Source: Rhodeus uyekii
Lineage: Eukaryota > Chordata > Actinopteri > Cypriniformes > Acheilognathidae
Assembly (NCBI GenBank): GCA_037043235.1
Contig: JAWRVZ010000276.1
Coordinates: forward strand, 183,501-247,500
DNA length: 64,000 nucleotides
Direction of reading: 5' to 3'
Part shown: one piece after another, positions 21,501-32,841 of the stretch
Position numbering within the stretch: position 1 is the stretch's first letter
Layout of the letters: every line of letters begins with the position of its first letter
Made by a program: the position numbers and the translations under genes
Notes under the pieces: model-generated
The model's database searches: none
Seen by the model: only the letters and a program-made list of their open reading frames with translations
What the model was told of the DNA's origin: nothing

Positions 21501-22871
21501 TGTATGTGGCTTTTATAGACGTGCCTTAGAAAAAACATTAACAGTTAGAGATGCACGATGTATCGACCGATAAATGTTCATTTTTTATGTTATCGTTATC
21601 GACCCAATAACATTTGACTGATATATGTATAAAAGCCAATAAATGATGGATTATTTCCTGCACTTCAGATGCCACTGGGTGCCATGATGGGTTTGAACTG
21701 CTTGAAATATGATAAATATCACTTCAGAAAAGGAAATACAGTAATACCTTGAGCTATGAGTAAATATTTGAGATACGAGCAGCTTACAGACGCCAACGCT
21801 CAGAGCACTTGGAGCACTCGCCCCTCACTCCTTCACTTCACATGTTCTTCCACTAAAATGTTTCACATGTAGATCTATTATCCGCTCGCAGATGTAATTT
21901 ATGCGCTTGCAAACATCAGTATTGCGCTCGCTTCGTTTTGCCATCGATTTGCTTTTCTTTTGTAATCAGTCTCTCAAACATCACATAAAAATTTGGATGT
22001 AGTTTTATCAGCCAATATATTGGTTATCTGCTTTCAAATATAAAGAGTTATAAATATATAATATATTACCAGTATCGGTTATGGCCCTGAAAATCAAAGT
22101 GTTTAATTGTTTGATTAATAAGCTTTAAGACAAACCATGTGCAAATTCACCAGTCAACACCACTGCTGAACATTTTCAAACTTTTACATTCAAGCTATTA
22201 AAAGGCATGAATATTTTAAATATTGAAATATGTCATTTTGAGTTTTAAGAGATGAAATGATTGACTGCAGGGACTTTGAGATGCCAATGCAGGTTACTGT
22301 CAGTTATAGGACTAAAATGAGCGTTAGTTAAGGAGCAAATATTTGTAAAAACTTTATATTTTGATTTTTTTTTGGTGAAAATACACTTTTTGTTCAGGGT
22401 AAATTAATAAACCCTAAAAGAATATATATAAAAATTAGTTCATATTTTTTATTAACTATTAGATATGCATAGCTCAAAGATATCTGATAGTTGCAACAAC
22501 AACAACAACAACAACACAATACTTAATATATGTGCCAACTTGTATTCATACATAACAATGTGTTTGTGTATATATCACATATGTATATATCATATGTGTC
22601 ATCACTTGACATTTTACACATTAAATCCAACTTTTTTAAACCAATATGGATCGAGATATTATATTTCCTGGCACGTGCGTTTCCAACTAGATTTCTTTAA
22701 AGCTCTTTCCTCCTCCTCATTTGTCATTGACCCATATAACAGAATCTATTGTTAGTGTTTATAAACCAACCAGTCCATCCTCAACCCTTCCCATCTTTTA
22801 CTACAGTAAATCCCACAGTATTGCAGGAGGATAAAGGTGATCTTACCGTTGCACCACTGGAAAGGGTGCAT
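8313..22871 (-). CDS. rnf122: RING finger protein 122, transmembrane RING-H2 E3 ubiquitin ligase
   Basis: Six coding exons join in phase to 155 codons plus stop, the length I recall for mammalian RNF122: 22847-22871, 18213-18369, 17419-17464, 17270-17311, 15574-15656 and 8313-8427. The start MHPFQWCNG is followed by a single membrane helix at about residues 38-60 (IYMVIFGTGIFVFVLSLIF). A RING-H2 finger spans residues 93-133, with zinc ligands C93, C96, C111, H113, H116, C119, C130 and C133, and the tail ends LLDELV. All introns are GT-AG. The product should sit in ER or Golgi membranes and pass ubiquitin from an E2 to nearby substrates. Introns are packed with transposons, and the last one is about 7.1 kb. 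The first exon lies in CpG-rich sequence just downstream of a (TG)100. Confidence 0.95.
8643..8785 (+). mobile_element. tRNA-derived SINE, 5' part
   Basis: CTGTAGCTCAATCAGTAG resembles a Pol III A box, and GGTTCGATTCC at about 8692 is a B box, followed by the SINE body. A 19-bp unit (ATTAGAATGTCAATGTGT) is repeated three times at about 8720-8778, so the 3' part is altered. It lies just 3' of the rnf122 last exon acceptor, within its last intron. Confidence 0.7.
8786..9699. other. rnf122 last-intron sequence, no recognised element
   Basis: Unique-looking intronic DNA. Short open frames have no recognisable domain, and I see no diagnostic repeat ends. Confidence 0.4.
11239..12136 (+). mobile_element. 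solo LTR (TGTCAGGGTT family) nested in the hAT element
   Basis: It starts TGTCAGGGTTCTGCC and ends CCCAACCTGACA, with a perfect 5-bp duplication CCTGT at 11234-11238 and 12137-12141. AATAAAATCCCC at about 12074 looks like a polyadenylation signal near the LTR end. An expanded decamer and hexamer repeat sit inside it. No gag or pol sequence adjoins, so this is a solo LTR formed by LTR-LTR recombination. Confidence 0.8.
11861..11989 (+). repeat. decamer (TCAAGTTCTG)7 followed by hexamer (TCCATG)6
   Basis: Seven perfect decamers run from 11861 to 11930. Six TCCATG units follow from 11948, then one TTCATG variant. Both arrays lie inside the LTR at 11239-12136 and have no counterpart in the related LTR at 59343-60098. 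Confidence 0.9.
12462..13741. mobile_element. hAT-type non-autonomous element, complete, perfect target duplication
   Basis: Terminal inverted repeats are CAGGGGTGGGCAAACTA on the left and TAGTTTGCCCACCCCTG on the right. The 8-bp target duplication ATCTAGAC is perfect at 12454-12461 and 13742-13749. Near each end are complementary words (GCGGGCCACAT; ATGGCCCGCGGGCC). The interior at about 13400-13500 is very CpG-rich (CGCGCGAGCGGGCG and similar). No transposase frame is seen. It lies 47 bp beyond the LTR nest, in the last rnf122 intron. Confidence 0.9.
13876..14262 (+). pseudogene. Tc1-like transposase C-terminal remnant
   Basis: Two frames give pieces of a Tc1 transposase C-terminus. The first is LHWPPNSPDPNPSI, the region of the third catalytic acidic residue in the DDE motif. 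A shifted frame then gives a helix-rich tail with NLQDWKDLLLTS and ALAELMSRQICAVLAA. The frame change near 14070 and the missing N-terminal half make it dead. No terminal repeats were found. Confidence 0.75.
14271..15147. other. rnf122 intron DNA with MITE-like words
   Basis: No gene is seen. 14830-14930 contains TACTATTTAGTACAGATAGTATG, similar to dispersed fish MITEs and related in style to 3260-3530. The remainder is AT-rich. Confidence 0.35.
15148..15298 (+). mobile_element. tRNA-derived SINE, near full length
   Basis: The head CCTGTAGCTCAACCAGTAG (A-box region) and GGTTCGATTCCCAGGG (B box) lead to a body with GAACTGATTAGAATGTCAAT and a 3' end TCACTTTGGATAAAAGCATC, then TGATAAATGCA. Sister copies are at 8643-8785 (plus) and 44949-45068 (minus). 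A pseudo-tRNA head with no functional anticodon arm argues against a tRNA gene. Confidence 0.8.
16047..17254 (-). mobile_element. Tc1/mariner-like element with long inverted repeats and dead transposase
   Basis: TA dinucleotides flank inverted repeats of over 100 bp. The left reads AAAAGTGTTCGTCCCCTTCC and the right, inverted, AAAAGTGTTCGCCCCTTCC; both continue with GATCATCA and ATATTAGTCAAAGAT words. Between about 16240 and 16700 the minus strand yields broken transposase pieces, including NPDLNPIE around the third catalytic residue, ENPPMLLNY, and a distal TNQLLGLGG-like tail, with several stops. Its right end is only about 16 bp from the last base of rnf122 exon 4. Confidence 0.75.
17779..17831 (+). 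repeat. (CT)n(AT)n microsatellite
   Basis: CT repeats run directly into about 21 AT units inside rnf122 intron 2. Confidence 0.9.
18374..18399 (+). repeat. (CA)13, giving (UG)13 at the rnf122 exon 2 acceptor
   Basis: The repeat ends three bases before the acceptor AG of rnf122 exon 2 (AG at 18371-18370 on the minus strand), so the pre-mRNA reads (UG)13 UAUAG|GG. It replaces most of a normal polypyrimidine tract. Confidence 0.9.
18519..18601 (+). repeat. GA-rich microsatellite
   Basis: Runs of GA broken by ACACACA segments, in rnf122 intron 1. Confidence 0.85.
18722..18897 (-). mobile_element. single-ended copy of the AAAGGGATAGTTCAC element
   Basis: It ends GGGTGAACTATCCCTTTAAA and contains GGAACGACATGAGGA and ATCTTCATTTGAG, matching the ends of 6713-8083. 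No opposite end is present, so it is truncated or a half element. Confidence 0.65.
19130..19635 (+). mobile_element. dispersed repeat with retroposon-like 3' end
   Basis: TAAAACTCATCTTTTCTCCC and TTTGGTGTATAATATGTAG are followed by a TG/TA-rich stretch, then CAGCACTTTGGTTGGCC and AAATAAACCGAACTTGAACTTGAT. The last motif resembles the AAATAAA-(TTGAACT)n tails of fish retroposons. The class is not established. Confidence 0.4.
19636..21435. other. rnf122 intron 1 DNA without recognised features
   Basis: AT-rich DNA. Open frames here lack recognisable domains, and no diagnostic repeat termini were spotted. Confidence 0.4.
21436..22105. mobile_element. cluster of MITE-like repeats
   Basis: CCTGGTTTCACAGACAAGGC, then GCCTTAGAAAAAACATTA, is a very common fish repeat. 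It is followed from 21547 by a GATGCACGATGTATCGACCG element whose matching end is near TATCGGTTATGGCCCTGAAA at about 22075. Inside the latter, 21737 onwards (ACAGTAATACCTTGAGCTATG) resembles a pogo/Tigger-type end, like the element at 45647-46598. Confidence 0.4.
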
Positions 22872-23150
22872 CAATCCGCCCGTGGGATCCCTTTAAATGA
22901 GCGGATGTGTGTTTATGAACAGAGAGATGATGCCCTCTGTCCGTCTGCCGCACATCTGGATTCATCGATCTCTCTCCTCCTCACGCGTTCACATCCGAGT
23001 CCGGAAACACCTTCACACGCGCGGGGTTCGAGTCTGGCTCGCGGTTCTGCCCGATGTCCTTCGCTTCGCAGCTGATCGCGTGTCGTGGCTGATGTTGGCA
23101 TCCATCGAGAGCGGGTTAAAGTCCCTCCCCGCCGGATGATGGACGCCGAA
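22848..23150 (-). promoter_or_regulatory. rnf122: probable rnf122 5'UTR and promoter-proximal CpG-rich segment
   Basis: The first coding exon (22847-22871) lies in a roughly 280-bp segment with many CpGs, unlike the AT-rich surroundings, consistent with a vertebrate CpG-type promoter and 5'UTR. No TATA box is evident. The transcription start cannot be fixed from sequence alone. Confidence 0.5.
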
Positions 23151-23227
23151 TGGAGCCAATCTTCTTCTCCACTGTCATCTGTGACTCACTTATGAACACA
23201 CACATAAACAAGACATTTCGCGTGTAT

Positions 23228-24589
<1,362 letters not shown>

Positions 24590-24600
<11 letters not shown>

Positions 24601-25531
24601 TCAAAAATTGTATGAAAGCAACACTCACAGTAGTTTCTCCAGTTTACAGTGTGGATCCTCCAGTAGAGCAGAGAGCAGCTTCACTCCTGAGTCTCCTGGA
24701 TTATTATAGTTCAGATTCAGTTCTCTCAGGTGTGAGGGGTTTGATATCAGAGCTGAAGCCAGATCAGCACAGCCTTTCTCTCCAATACTGCAGTCCCGCA
24801 GCCTGCAGACAGAATGAGAAAAACAGGTAAAATCAGTCACTAATAGTCATGTGTTTGTTATTGAAACATACAGTGTAACACTATCAAACTACTCTACATC
24901 TGTTCAATAAAATGTCTCAGATTTGAGAAGTGTGTTTTCCTTTATTAAGTGATGGATGTGTGAGTTCAATTTAATGATTTATTAATGAAAAACTATTGAC
25001 AAGTTAAATTAAAAAATTATTATAAATAGAAAAACCATATAAAATAAAGAAAAAAATTAAGAATAATAAACTTGAAAATGGTATGAAAGCAACACTCACA
25101 GTAGTTTCTCCAGTTTACAGTGTGGATCCTCCAGTAGAGCAGAGAGCAGCTTCACTCCTGAGTCTCCTGGATTATTAAAGCTCAGATTCAGTTCTCTCAG
25201 GTGTGAGGGGTTTGATCTCAGAGCTGAAGCCAGATCAGCACAGCCTTTCTCTCCAATACTGCAGTTCCACAGCCTGCAGACAGAAGGAGAAAAACAGGTC
25301 AAATCAGTCATTAATAGTCATGTGTTTGTTACTGAAACATACAGTGTAACACTATCCAACTACTGTACATCTGTTTAGTAAAATGTCTCAGATTTGAAGT
25401 GTGTATTTCTTTATAAAGTGATGGATGTGTGAGTTTAATTTAATGATTTATCAGCCATAATTATTGACAAGTTAAATGAACAAATTATTGTAAATATAAA
25501 TACTGTATAAATTAAAGAAAAAAGTAAGAAT
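24590..25531 (-). repeat. tandem duplication of an NLR LRR exon with its introns
   Basis: Two adjacent units of about 471 bp (roughly 24590-25060 and 25061-25531) share the LRR exon and intronic sequence on both sides, such as TAATAGTCATGTGTTTGTTA and GAAACATACAGTGTAACACT. Exon differences are few and cluster at the start of the LRR (LRD versus LWN) and in its loop (NYNN versus SFNN). Confidence 0.85.
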
Positions 25532-26031
25532 AATAATCTTGAAAATGTTATGAATGTGTAACAGGGTTAAAACAAACATTTAATTCTGAATGTATTCATG
25601 TTGTATAATTACATGAAATTAGGGTTTCAATGCATATTGAAGGTGTTTTAGTGCCCCTAGTGGTGGTTATTTAATAGCAGACATTAGTTATTTTGTCCAT
25701 TATCGCGCACCGTAGTTCAGCAGAAAATAGCTGATACTGCTGCAGGTGAGCGCGTTTTTCCTCTCTCTTGTTAATAAGGTTAAAAAATGTGAAAGTGCAT
25801 TTAATTTGAGGTTATTAAGTGCAAGCTAGGGATGTGCCAAACAACGCTTCTGAAGCAGTGAAGCTTTTACATGAATCTGTGTTGGTGCTTCCAAGCTTTT
25901 GACACAGTGCTCTACTCTGCCATCTGGTGCTCAACACAAACTCCTACACCAACTGTGTCATTCAGATGTTTTGTTCATTTGGGAAGATTTATTTGTATAT
26001 TTAAGAAGTTTAATTGTATTATGCAACTTTT

Positions 26032-26083
<52 letters not shown>

Positions 26084-29000
26084 CTCGTGTGCTCCTTACT
26101 AAACAACACAAATATGCATATTGGTAAAAAACAAACAAACAAAAAACAAATTAAATACACAAATACAAATGCACTTACTGTACTTTCCGCACCATGAAGC
26201 AAAAGGATTATAAGGCGCAGTCTCAATTATGGGTCTATTTCTGTACTTAACTCATACTTAGTATTATAAAGTGCATGTTAAAACATATGGTCTCCAAAAA
26301 AAGGTAACGGAAGCCAAACAGTAAGTTTAGTTGAACTTTATTCTACTATTTAACAATACATTATGCTCACATACTCACATTATGTTTTAATCATCCATCT
26401 AAATCCATCAAAGTCATCATCTTCTGTGTCTGAATTGAACAGCTGGGCAATTTCACCATTAAATGTTGTACCGAAATCTGACTTCCCCCTCGTGTGCAAT
26501 CATTAATACAAGCTTCCTTGAGAATATTCGCTTATCGATCAATATTTTTTTCTACACCGCAAACACCCACCCATCATCAAAAATAATTAAATATTATTAC
26601 ATTTAATATAATTCTTGCACAAGTACAATGAGGAGAGTAATACATTTTTTTCTAATCTTCATGCAGCAGTAACAATTTCAGTGTGAAATCAACAGTTTTG
26701 CTGGTGCAATCCATTGACATGTTTTTTTAATCCTTTATACACAATATTTCATATTTTATGTATTAAGTTAAGTGTACTCAAAACTTCCGTGCACTATGGG
26801 ACAGTGGCGTAGCCACGGGGGGGCCTGGGTGGGCCTGGGCCCCCTCATTTACATGTCCGGCCCCCTCAGATTTTCAATTGGTTAAAATGGCGACTGTGAA
26901 AATGAAAGTGAAAGCACATATCGCCAAGCCTCAGAAGACGATCGCAACGCACCCCCAAAGTCAACAATTGGGCCGCATCAAAAAAAAAAATCTGGCTACG
27001 CCCCTGCTATGGGACGGCTAAATCCCTGCGCTCTGTGAGTCCGTCGTGACGTGTTAGTGAGGTAACAAAGCTTCGTTCCCACAGGTCACGTGACAGCCCT
27101 ATTTCAAAGCAATGCTCTGAAACACTGTTTCCAAGCACTAGTGCAATAAGTGAGATTTACGGAGAGTGACTTAATTCATTTTATGTTTTTCTTTTTCAGT
27201 TAATGTCTGCTGGTTTTTTTTTCATTTAATTAATTTATTACATTAATGTGTTCTCAGTTCACAGACATTAAAAGATCAAACCACCTGATATTTTGTGAGT
27301 GACATTAATTGGGAGTCTAAAAAAGTACAGGATGACAATCATAACAAAAGCAACACTCACAGTAGTTTCTCCAGTTTACAGTGTGGATCCTCCAGTAGAG
27401 CAGAGAGCAGCTTCACTCCTGAGTCTCCTGGTTTATTAAAGCTCAGATTGAGTTCTCTCAGGTGTGAGGGGTTTGATCTCAGAGCTGAAGCCAGATCAGC
27501 ACAGCCTTTCTCTCCAATACTGCAGAAGGAAAGGCTGCAGAAAATGTACAACAATAAAATGTATTCGGAACCATTCATAAAAACTAATGATGATTATTAG
27601 CATCTGTCACATGTGTTCAATGTGGTTTCAATACTGTGAAAAATACTGTAAATTTAATACACTTTCACTAGAAATCGTCTTTTATATTTAAATCAGCAAG
27701 CTTACTGCAATTGATAACGACTGCATCGATTCAGAGTCTACACCTGTAGCCCTTGACTGTTATGACATTTCCTCCTTCAGTTTGTGAATTAGACAAACAA
27801 TTAGCAAAATCCCAACAAGCACAGGCCAACCAATTTTACCAACAGGAAACATTTTGCCTCCACAATTAAAAAAAAAATTTGTAATATGTTTAAAAAATTA
27901 AAATGTATTCCAAACCCGGTTACTGGAGAGAAAGCAACTTAGAACATTTTAGGATTCTTGTCTAATAATGGTAATAATAATAATGATGATTCAACGATGA
28001 ATAATTAATGATTCAAGATGATTCAACTCATATTAGTTCATATAATATTATGATATGCCAACTCATCAGCAGCATCCGCATACTCTGGAAACAGTCCTTC
28101 TATTTACACTAAAAATACTACATGCAAAAATAATAAATTAATTAATAAAAATATAATCAAACAAAATGATCTACCAATGGGGTGAGAAAATTCAGCTTGA
28201 TAAGAACTCTCAAAACAAGACAAAACAATTATTTAAAAAGTTCTTAAAACAAGAAAGCTAAGAAAATTTAGATATAAAACTAATTAATAAAAATCTCAAA
28301 ACCATTGCAAAGATAGTAAAGTCAAGCTTTTTTCCCTTCTTTTTTAACTATTTGTAGCTGGTTTTTCATAAATGTAATATACCTTGGAACAATATATTTA
28401 AAAATCTTTGTGACAGTTTTTTGCAGTGTATAATAAAGTAAAGGAAACTGACACTGTAAAACACTTACTCAGCTTTTCTAGCTTCTTTGACCACTGGCAG
28501 GAGCCTCAGAAAACATTCTTCTGATGGCTCATATTTACTCAGCTTAAATTCATCCAGTTCTTTTTCTGAGTTTAACAGCACAAACACCAGAGCCGACCAC
28601 TGAGCAGGAGACAGTTTGACTCCAGAGAGACGGCTGCTGCCTGTTCTGTTCAAGTATGTTTGGACTTCCTTCACTAGAGAATGATCATTCAGTTCATTCA
28701 GACAGTGGAACAGGTTGATGGATTTCTCTGGAGAGTCATTCTCCCTGATCTTCTGTTTAATGTATTCAACTGTTTCCTGATTGCTGTGAGAGATGCTCAC
28801 TGTCTTTCTCAAAAGGCCTCGTAAGAGAGTCTGATTAGACTCTAGTGAGAGACCGAGAAGGAATCGAAGGAAAAGATCCCAGTGTCCATTCTCACTCTGT
28901 AAGGCCTTGTCCACTTCTTCCTTCAGTACATCTGTATTTGACCTGAACAAATTCCACAGCCCTGTTTTCTGTTCAGACGAGGTCAGCAGCTTGAATAAAG

Positions 29001-32000
29001 CAGCAAGAAACTCCTGAATACTCAAATGCACAAAGCTGTACACCTTCCCCAGCGTCAGTTCAAACTCCTCTCTGAAGATCTGGGTACAAACTCCTGAGAA
29101 CACTGCCACTTCTGTGACATCAATGCCGCACTCTTTCAGGTCCTCCTCGTAGAAGATCAGGTTCCCTTTTTCTAGTTGTTCATAAGCCAGTTTTCCTAGA
29201 GACAGAATAGTCTTTCTAGCCTGATTAAAATTTATTTCACGTTCCCCATCGTACTTTTGACTCTTGTGTTTGGTCTGAAAGATCAGGAAGTGTGTGAACA
29301 TTTGTGTGAGAGTTTTGGGGATCTCTGCACTCTTTACTTCACTCATCATTCGTTCTAGAACGGTGGCTGCAATCCAACAGAAGACTGGTATGTGACACAT
29401 TATGTACAGGCTTCTTGACGATCGGATGTGTGTGACGATTCTTTCAGCCAGGATTTGATCATTTATCCTTTTCCTGAAATATTCATCCTTCTGAGGGTCG
29501 TTGAATCCTCGTACCTCTGTGATCTGGTCAATGCACTCAGGAGGAATCTGATTGGCTGCTGCTGGTCGAGAGGTGATCCAGAGGAGAGCTGAAGGAAGTA
29601 GATTCCCCTTGATGAGGTTGGTGAGCAGCACATCCACTGAGGCTGATTCTGTTACATCAGTCAAGCTTGGATTGCTTTGGAAGTTTAGATGTAGTCGACA
29701 TTCATCCAGACCATCAAATACGAACATGATTTTGTAGTCGTCATAATCCTCTGATTTAAATTCTTTGGTTTCTGTGTGAAGGTGATTGAGAAGTTGCACA
29801 AGACTGAGCTTTTGCTTTATCAAATTCAGCTCTCTGAACGGAAGTGGAAATATAAAATGAACATCCTGATTTGTTTTTCCTTCAGTCCAGTCCAGAATGA
29901 ACTTCTGCACAGAGACCGTTTTTCCAATTCCAGCAACTCCTTTAGTCAGCACAGTTCTGATCTTTTTGTCTTTTCCAGGTGAGGGTTTAAATATGTCGTT
30001 GCAGTTGATTGGTGTTTCCTGTGTCTCTGTTCTCCTGGACACTGTCTCAATCTGTCTCACCTCATGTTCATTATTGACCTCTCCACTCCCTCCCTCTGTG
30101 ATGTAGAGCTCTGTGTAGATCTCATTCAGATGTACTGAGTTACCATGATTAGATATTCCTTCATTCATTCTCTGATATTTATCATGTAGTCTGGATTTGA
30201 GTTTTCGTTGATACACAGGCATCAGTTCTGACAAGTAAAGACAAGGGATTTTTATTATTTATGAATGATAAATTAATTTCTGTATAAAACAATGTAATAA
30301 TCTGATGATCCATAGCTCTTACTGTTCTGCAGTGTGTTAGCGAGGTCTGTCTGGTTCATCTTCCTCAGGATGTGCAGTGTGAGCTTCAGAAGCCCCTCTC
30401 TGACTCCGCTATGACCCTCATCATCATCATGGTCTCTTTCAGAGCATTCTGGGTAATCTGAACTCAACAGTCTCTTAAAACTTCTCAATTCATTCTTCAT
30501 TACAGAGATGATTTTGCACTCAATCTCCTGTATTCATAAAGGACAGTCAGTCACAGAGAGGGTGAACAAAAGAACGAAATCACAGATGTCAAATTGACCC
30601 AACTGGCTGATTTTTTTTTTATATATATTTTTTATCATTAAAGCAAGTATTTATTTAAAATTCACTGATTTCCTCAAAGCCACTTCACAACATATTGTCT
30701 TTAACTATTATGTACTAACATTTTAAGTATTTATTTGGTTCAATGCACTTAATAATAATAATAATAATAGTAGTAATAAATAATTGTTTTTAAATTGTGC
30801 AAATTATACCTGTATGTGATTAGAGCTGTAATTAATTTCTATAATAATTTTCCCAAAGTCATGAGAATCAGTGTCTACAGATACAAAAGCCAAATGAATG
30901 TATTGAACTGGATTGGCTGCATGTTAGTTTATTTTGATGCATAAGTATTACATATGGATTAAACTTCAGTTATGTTGTGTGTTACATATTACTTTACATG
31001 TATTAATAGGGTGGGAAAGAACACATGAAAATACAGGGAGATTTTACAACTTTCTTGTTCATTTCTTAACTCTCCTCATACTAGAAGAGCTGTTATGCTG
31101 GGTCAGACTGCAAGCGCACGCACACACACTCTCACAGACTCGCACACGCACACACTCTCTCACAAACACACACTCACACTCAGTTTCAATATCTTTGTGG
31201 GGACTCTCCATTGGAATAATTGTTTTTATACTGTACAAACTGTATATTCTATCCCTCTACGGTAGGGACGATTCGGAAATCCTTAGCCGCTTGTATATAT
31301 ATTCTTTTCCTTTTCTTATTGGTATGATTTGTAAAGAGTGGCTTATAATCAAGTTAGGGATTTCTATTTGTTAAAGCCTTTCTTTGCTTTTCTGTCTTTT
31401 CCATAGAGTAAGGATGAATATTGTCAGCACTTCTCACCAGATAGAACATGTTATCAGAATGTTTTGAGAGTCTTTCTGTTGATAGTTGGAGCCTGAGCCG
31501 AGTTCAGCCTTGGAGAAGCTGTGTATCTGTGTGTGTATGTGTGTGTGTATCTGTGTGTGCGTTATTATGGTCTGTATTGATGAGGTGATTGGCTGGCACC
31601 ATACCACTTGTTGTTCTCGACAAGCCACGTCACTAAACCGTCAACCATGTGATCAACGAAGATATGCTTCAGACTGTCTGCTCTTGTGTGGAAAATTACT
31701 AGTTTTGTTTATCTTTCTTTCTTTCTTTCTTTCTTTCTTAGCCAATCAGAATCATTTAACCATCATCATTTATGTAGTTAGTAGTCTCTGTTAGAGTATA
31801 ATTGCTGTAACAATGTTATTGTATGTGGGGCGGCCTACGAACACCTGAAGCATCTGCTGATGAAACTGCAAACTAAACTTCTCTAAAATTTCTTCTATTG
31901 ACTGCACTTCTGACTCCTGGTCTTCATTCAACATATCTGGTCCTCGGGTCTTAACTATAATTCCCCTACACTACTCTAACACCACAGAAAATGTTCTGCA

Positions 32001-32841
32001 TTTTTATATATATATAAAAAAAAATTCCCTTTCGAAAGGGAACTCAACGCTGTGTCCCCTGAGGTTTGCTTTGGAGAACACCTCCAGAATGACAGGTGTC
32101 TGAAGCTTTAATCCAATCACAACAATAAACTTGAGGTTGGTCGGCAGCCGCCTATGATGTCATCACAGGTGCGACTGCAGGTCTAAAAGAGGCACCTGAA
32201 CAATACGTCATCCATATCTGAAGGATACGCCTGCAGGAAGGTCCGAAGCATGGCGACGGGACGCAGCGTCTCGTTTCCCTGTTCTCAGGGAACTATGGTT
32301 ACAATAGTAACCTGAGACATTTAGTATAATTTATTAATCCTTTTTTTCCCCCTCGTGAATGTTGACTGGTCCCCACAATATTGGGGATATCAGGTTTGTA
32401 TTATCCTTGTGGGGATATTTTTAACCTGTACACACACACATACACACACACACACACAAACCAACCTTAAAAATTGAGTCCAAGTTCTTCTTTACAATAT
32501 TTGATTTTGATCCATCATCTTCTTGACTGTATTCAAACAAAACATCTAATATTTAATATACATCTCAGTAAAGAACATATTTCTCATACTGTAAACTAAG
32601 TAACACCTCAGATCAGCAGAAGAGTCTCCCAAACTGAAATTAATTGGACGAGGCATTGATCGGTCACTCTTCATGGACACACAGCTGGGTTCAGGAGATT
32701 CATTTTCACTCAGACTGAAACAAAACAGCAATAAACAATGTTTAAAAGAAAAAGAGGTTCACGGTTTGAGTGAAAATATGTGAAGTTCTCTCACCTCTTG
32801 ACTGTCTTTATCTTTGTGTTACGTTCTTCACAGAGATTCAT
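24629..32841 (-). CDS. FISNA-NACHT-LRR (NLR) innate immune receptor, fish NLR-C type
   Basis: Eight coding exons join in phase: 32795-32841, 32607-32714, 32466-32526, 30323-30527, 28469-30227, 27361-27534, 25100-25273 and 24629-24802. The product is about 901 aa if the last exon is terminal (its donor reads CTG TGA, a stop at 24625-24627). The N-terminus is a short acidic segment with SCVSMKSDRSM, then a FISNA region (NEIYTELYITEGGSGEVNNE), then NACHT with Walker A GVAGIGKT at about 237-244 and Walker B FVFDGLDE at about 309-316. A winged-helix region follows, then three LRR exons of 174 bp each. No PYD, CARD or B30.2 is seen. Known family role: cytosolic NTP-dependent sensors. ISRE-like motifs lie upstream. 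The frame is intact throughout, so I judge it functional, although a 3' exon may be missing. Confidence 0.88.
25532..27360. other. NLR intron with simple repeats and MITEs
   Basis: It contains (TG)n running into (CG)n at 26034-26086, a possible hAT-like end at about 26180-26320 (CTGTACTTTCCGCACCATGA ... ATAAGGCGCA), and the complete MITE at 26802-27006. No further exon is recognised. Confidence 0.5.
26802..27006. mobile_element. hAT-type MITE, 205 bp, perfect target duplication
   Basis: The ends are CAGTGGCGTAGCCA and TGGCTACGCCCCTG. The 8-bp duplication CTATGGGA is perfect at 26794-26801 and 27007-27014. The interior is GC-rich near the left end and non-coding. It lies in the NLR intron between LRR exons. 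Confidence 0.9.
27535..28468. other. NLR intron between NACHT exon and first LRR exon
   Basis: AT-rich intron. No repeat ends, exons or RNA genes are recognised. Confidence 0.5.
30528..32465. other. NLR intron with repeat insertions
   Basis: 31105-31180 is CA-rich. ATCTTTGTGGGGACTCTCC at 31190 and, at 32368-32410, GGTCCCCACAATATTGG with CCTTGTGGGGATATTTTTAA look like two parts of a common cyprinid TGTGGGGAC repeat. (TTTC)n lies at 31709-31740. The inverted-repeat element at 32028-32315 is inserted between them. Confidence 0.45.
32028..32315. mobile_element. short foldback repeat
   Basis: The left end AAAGGGAACTCAACGCTGTG, then TCCC, is mirrored at the right end by GGGACGCAGCGTCTCGTTTC, then CCTGTTCTCAGGGAAC. 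This gives an inverted-repeat element of about 290 bp with no coding capacity. It is recognised as a recurrent cyprinid repeat of unassigned class. Confidence 0.6.

Noticed and set aside
30934..31374. 146-codon plus frame
   Set aside because: Crosses a CA-rich repeat in an NLR intron, antisense to the gene; no domain.
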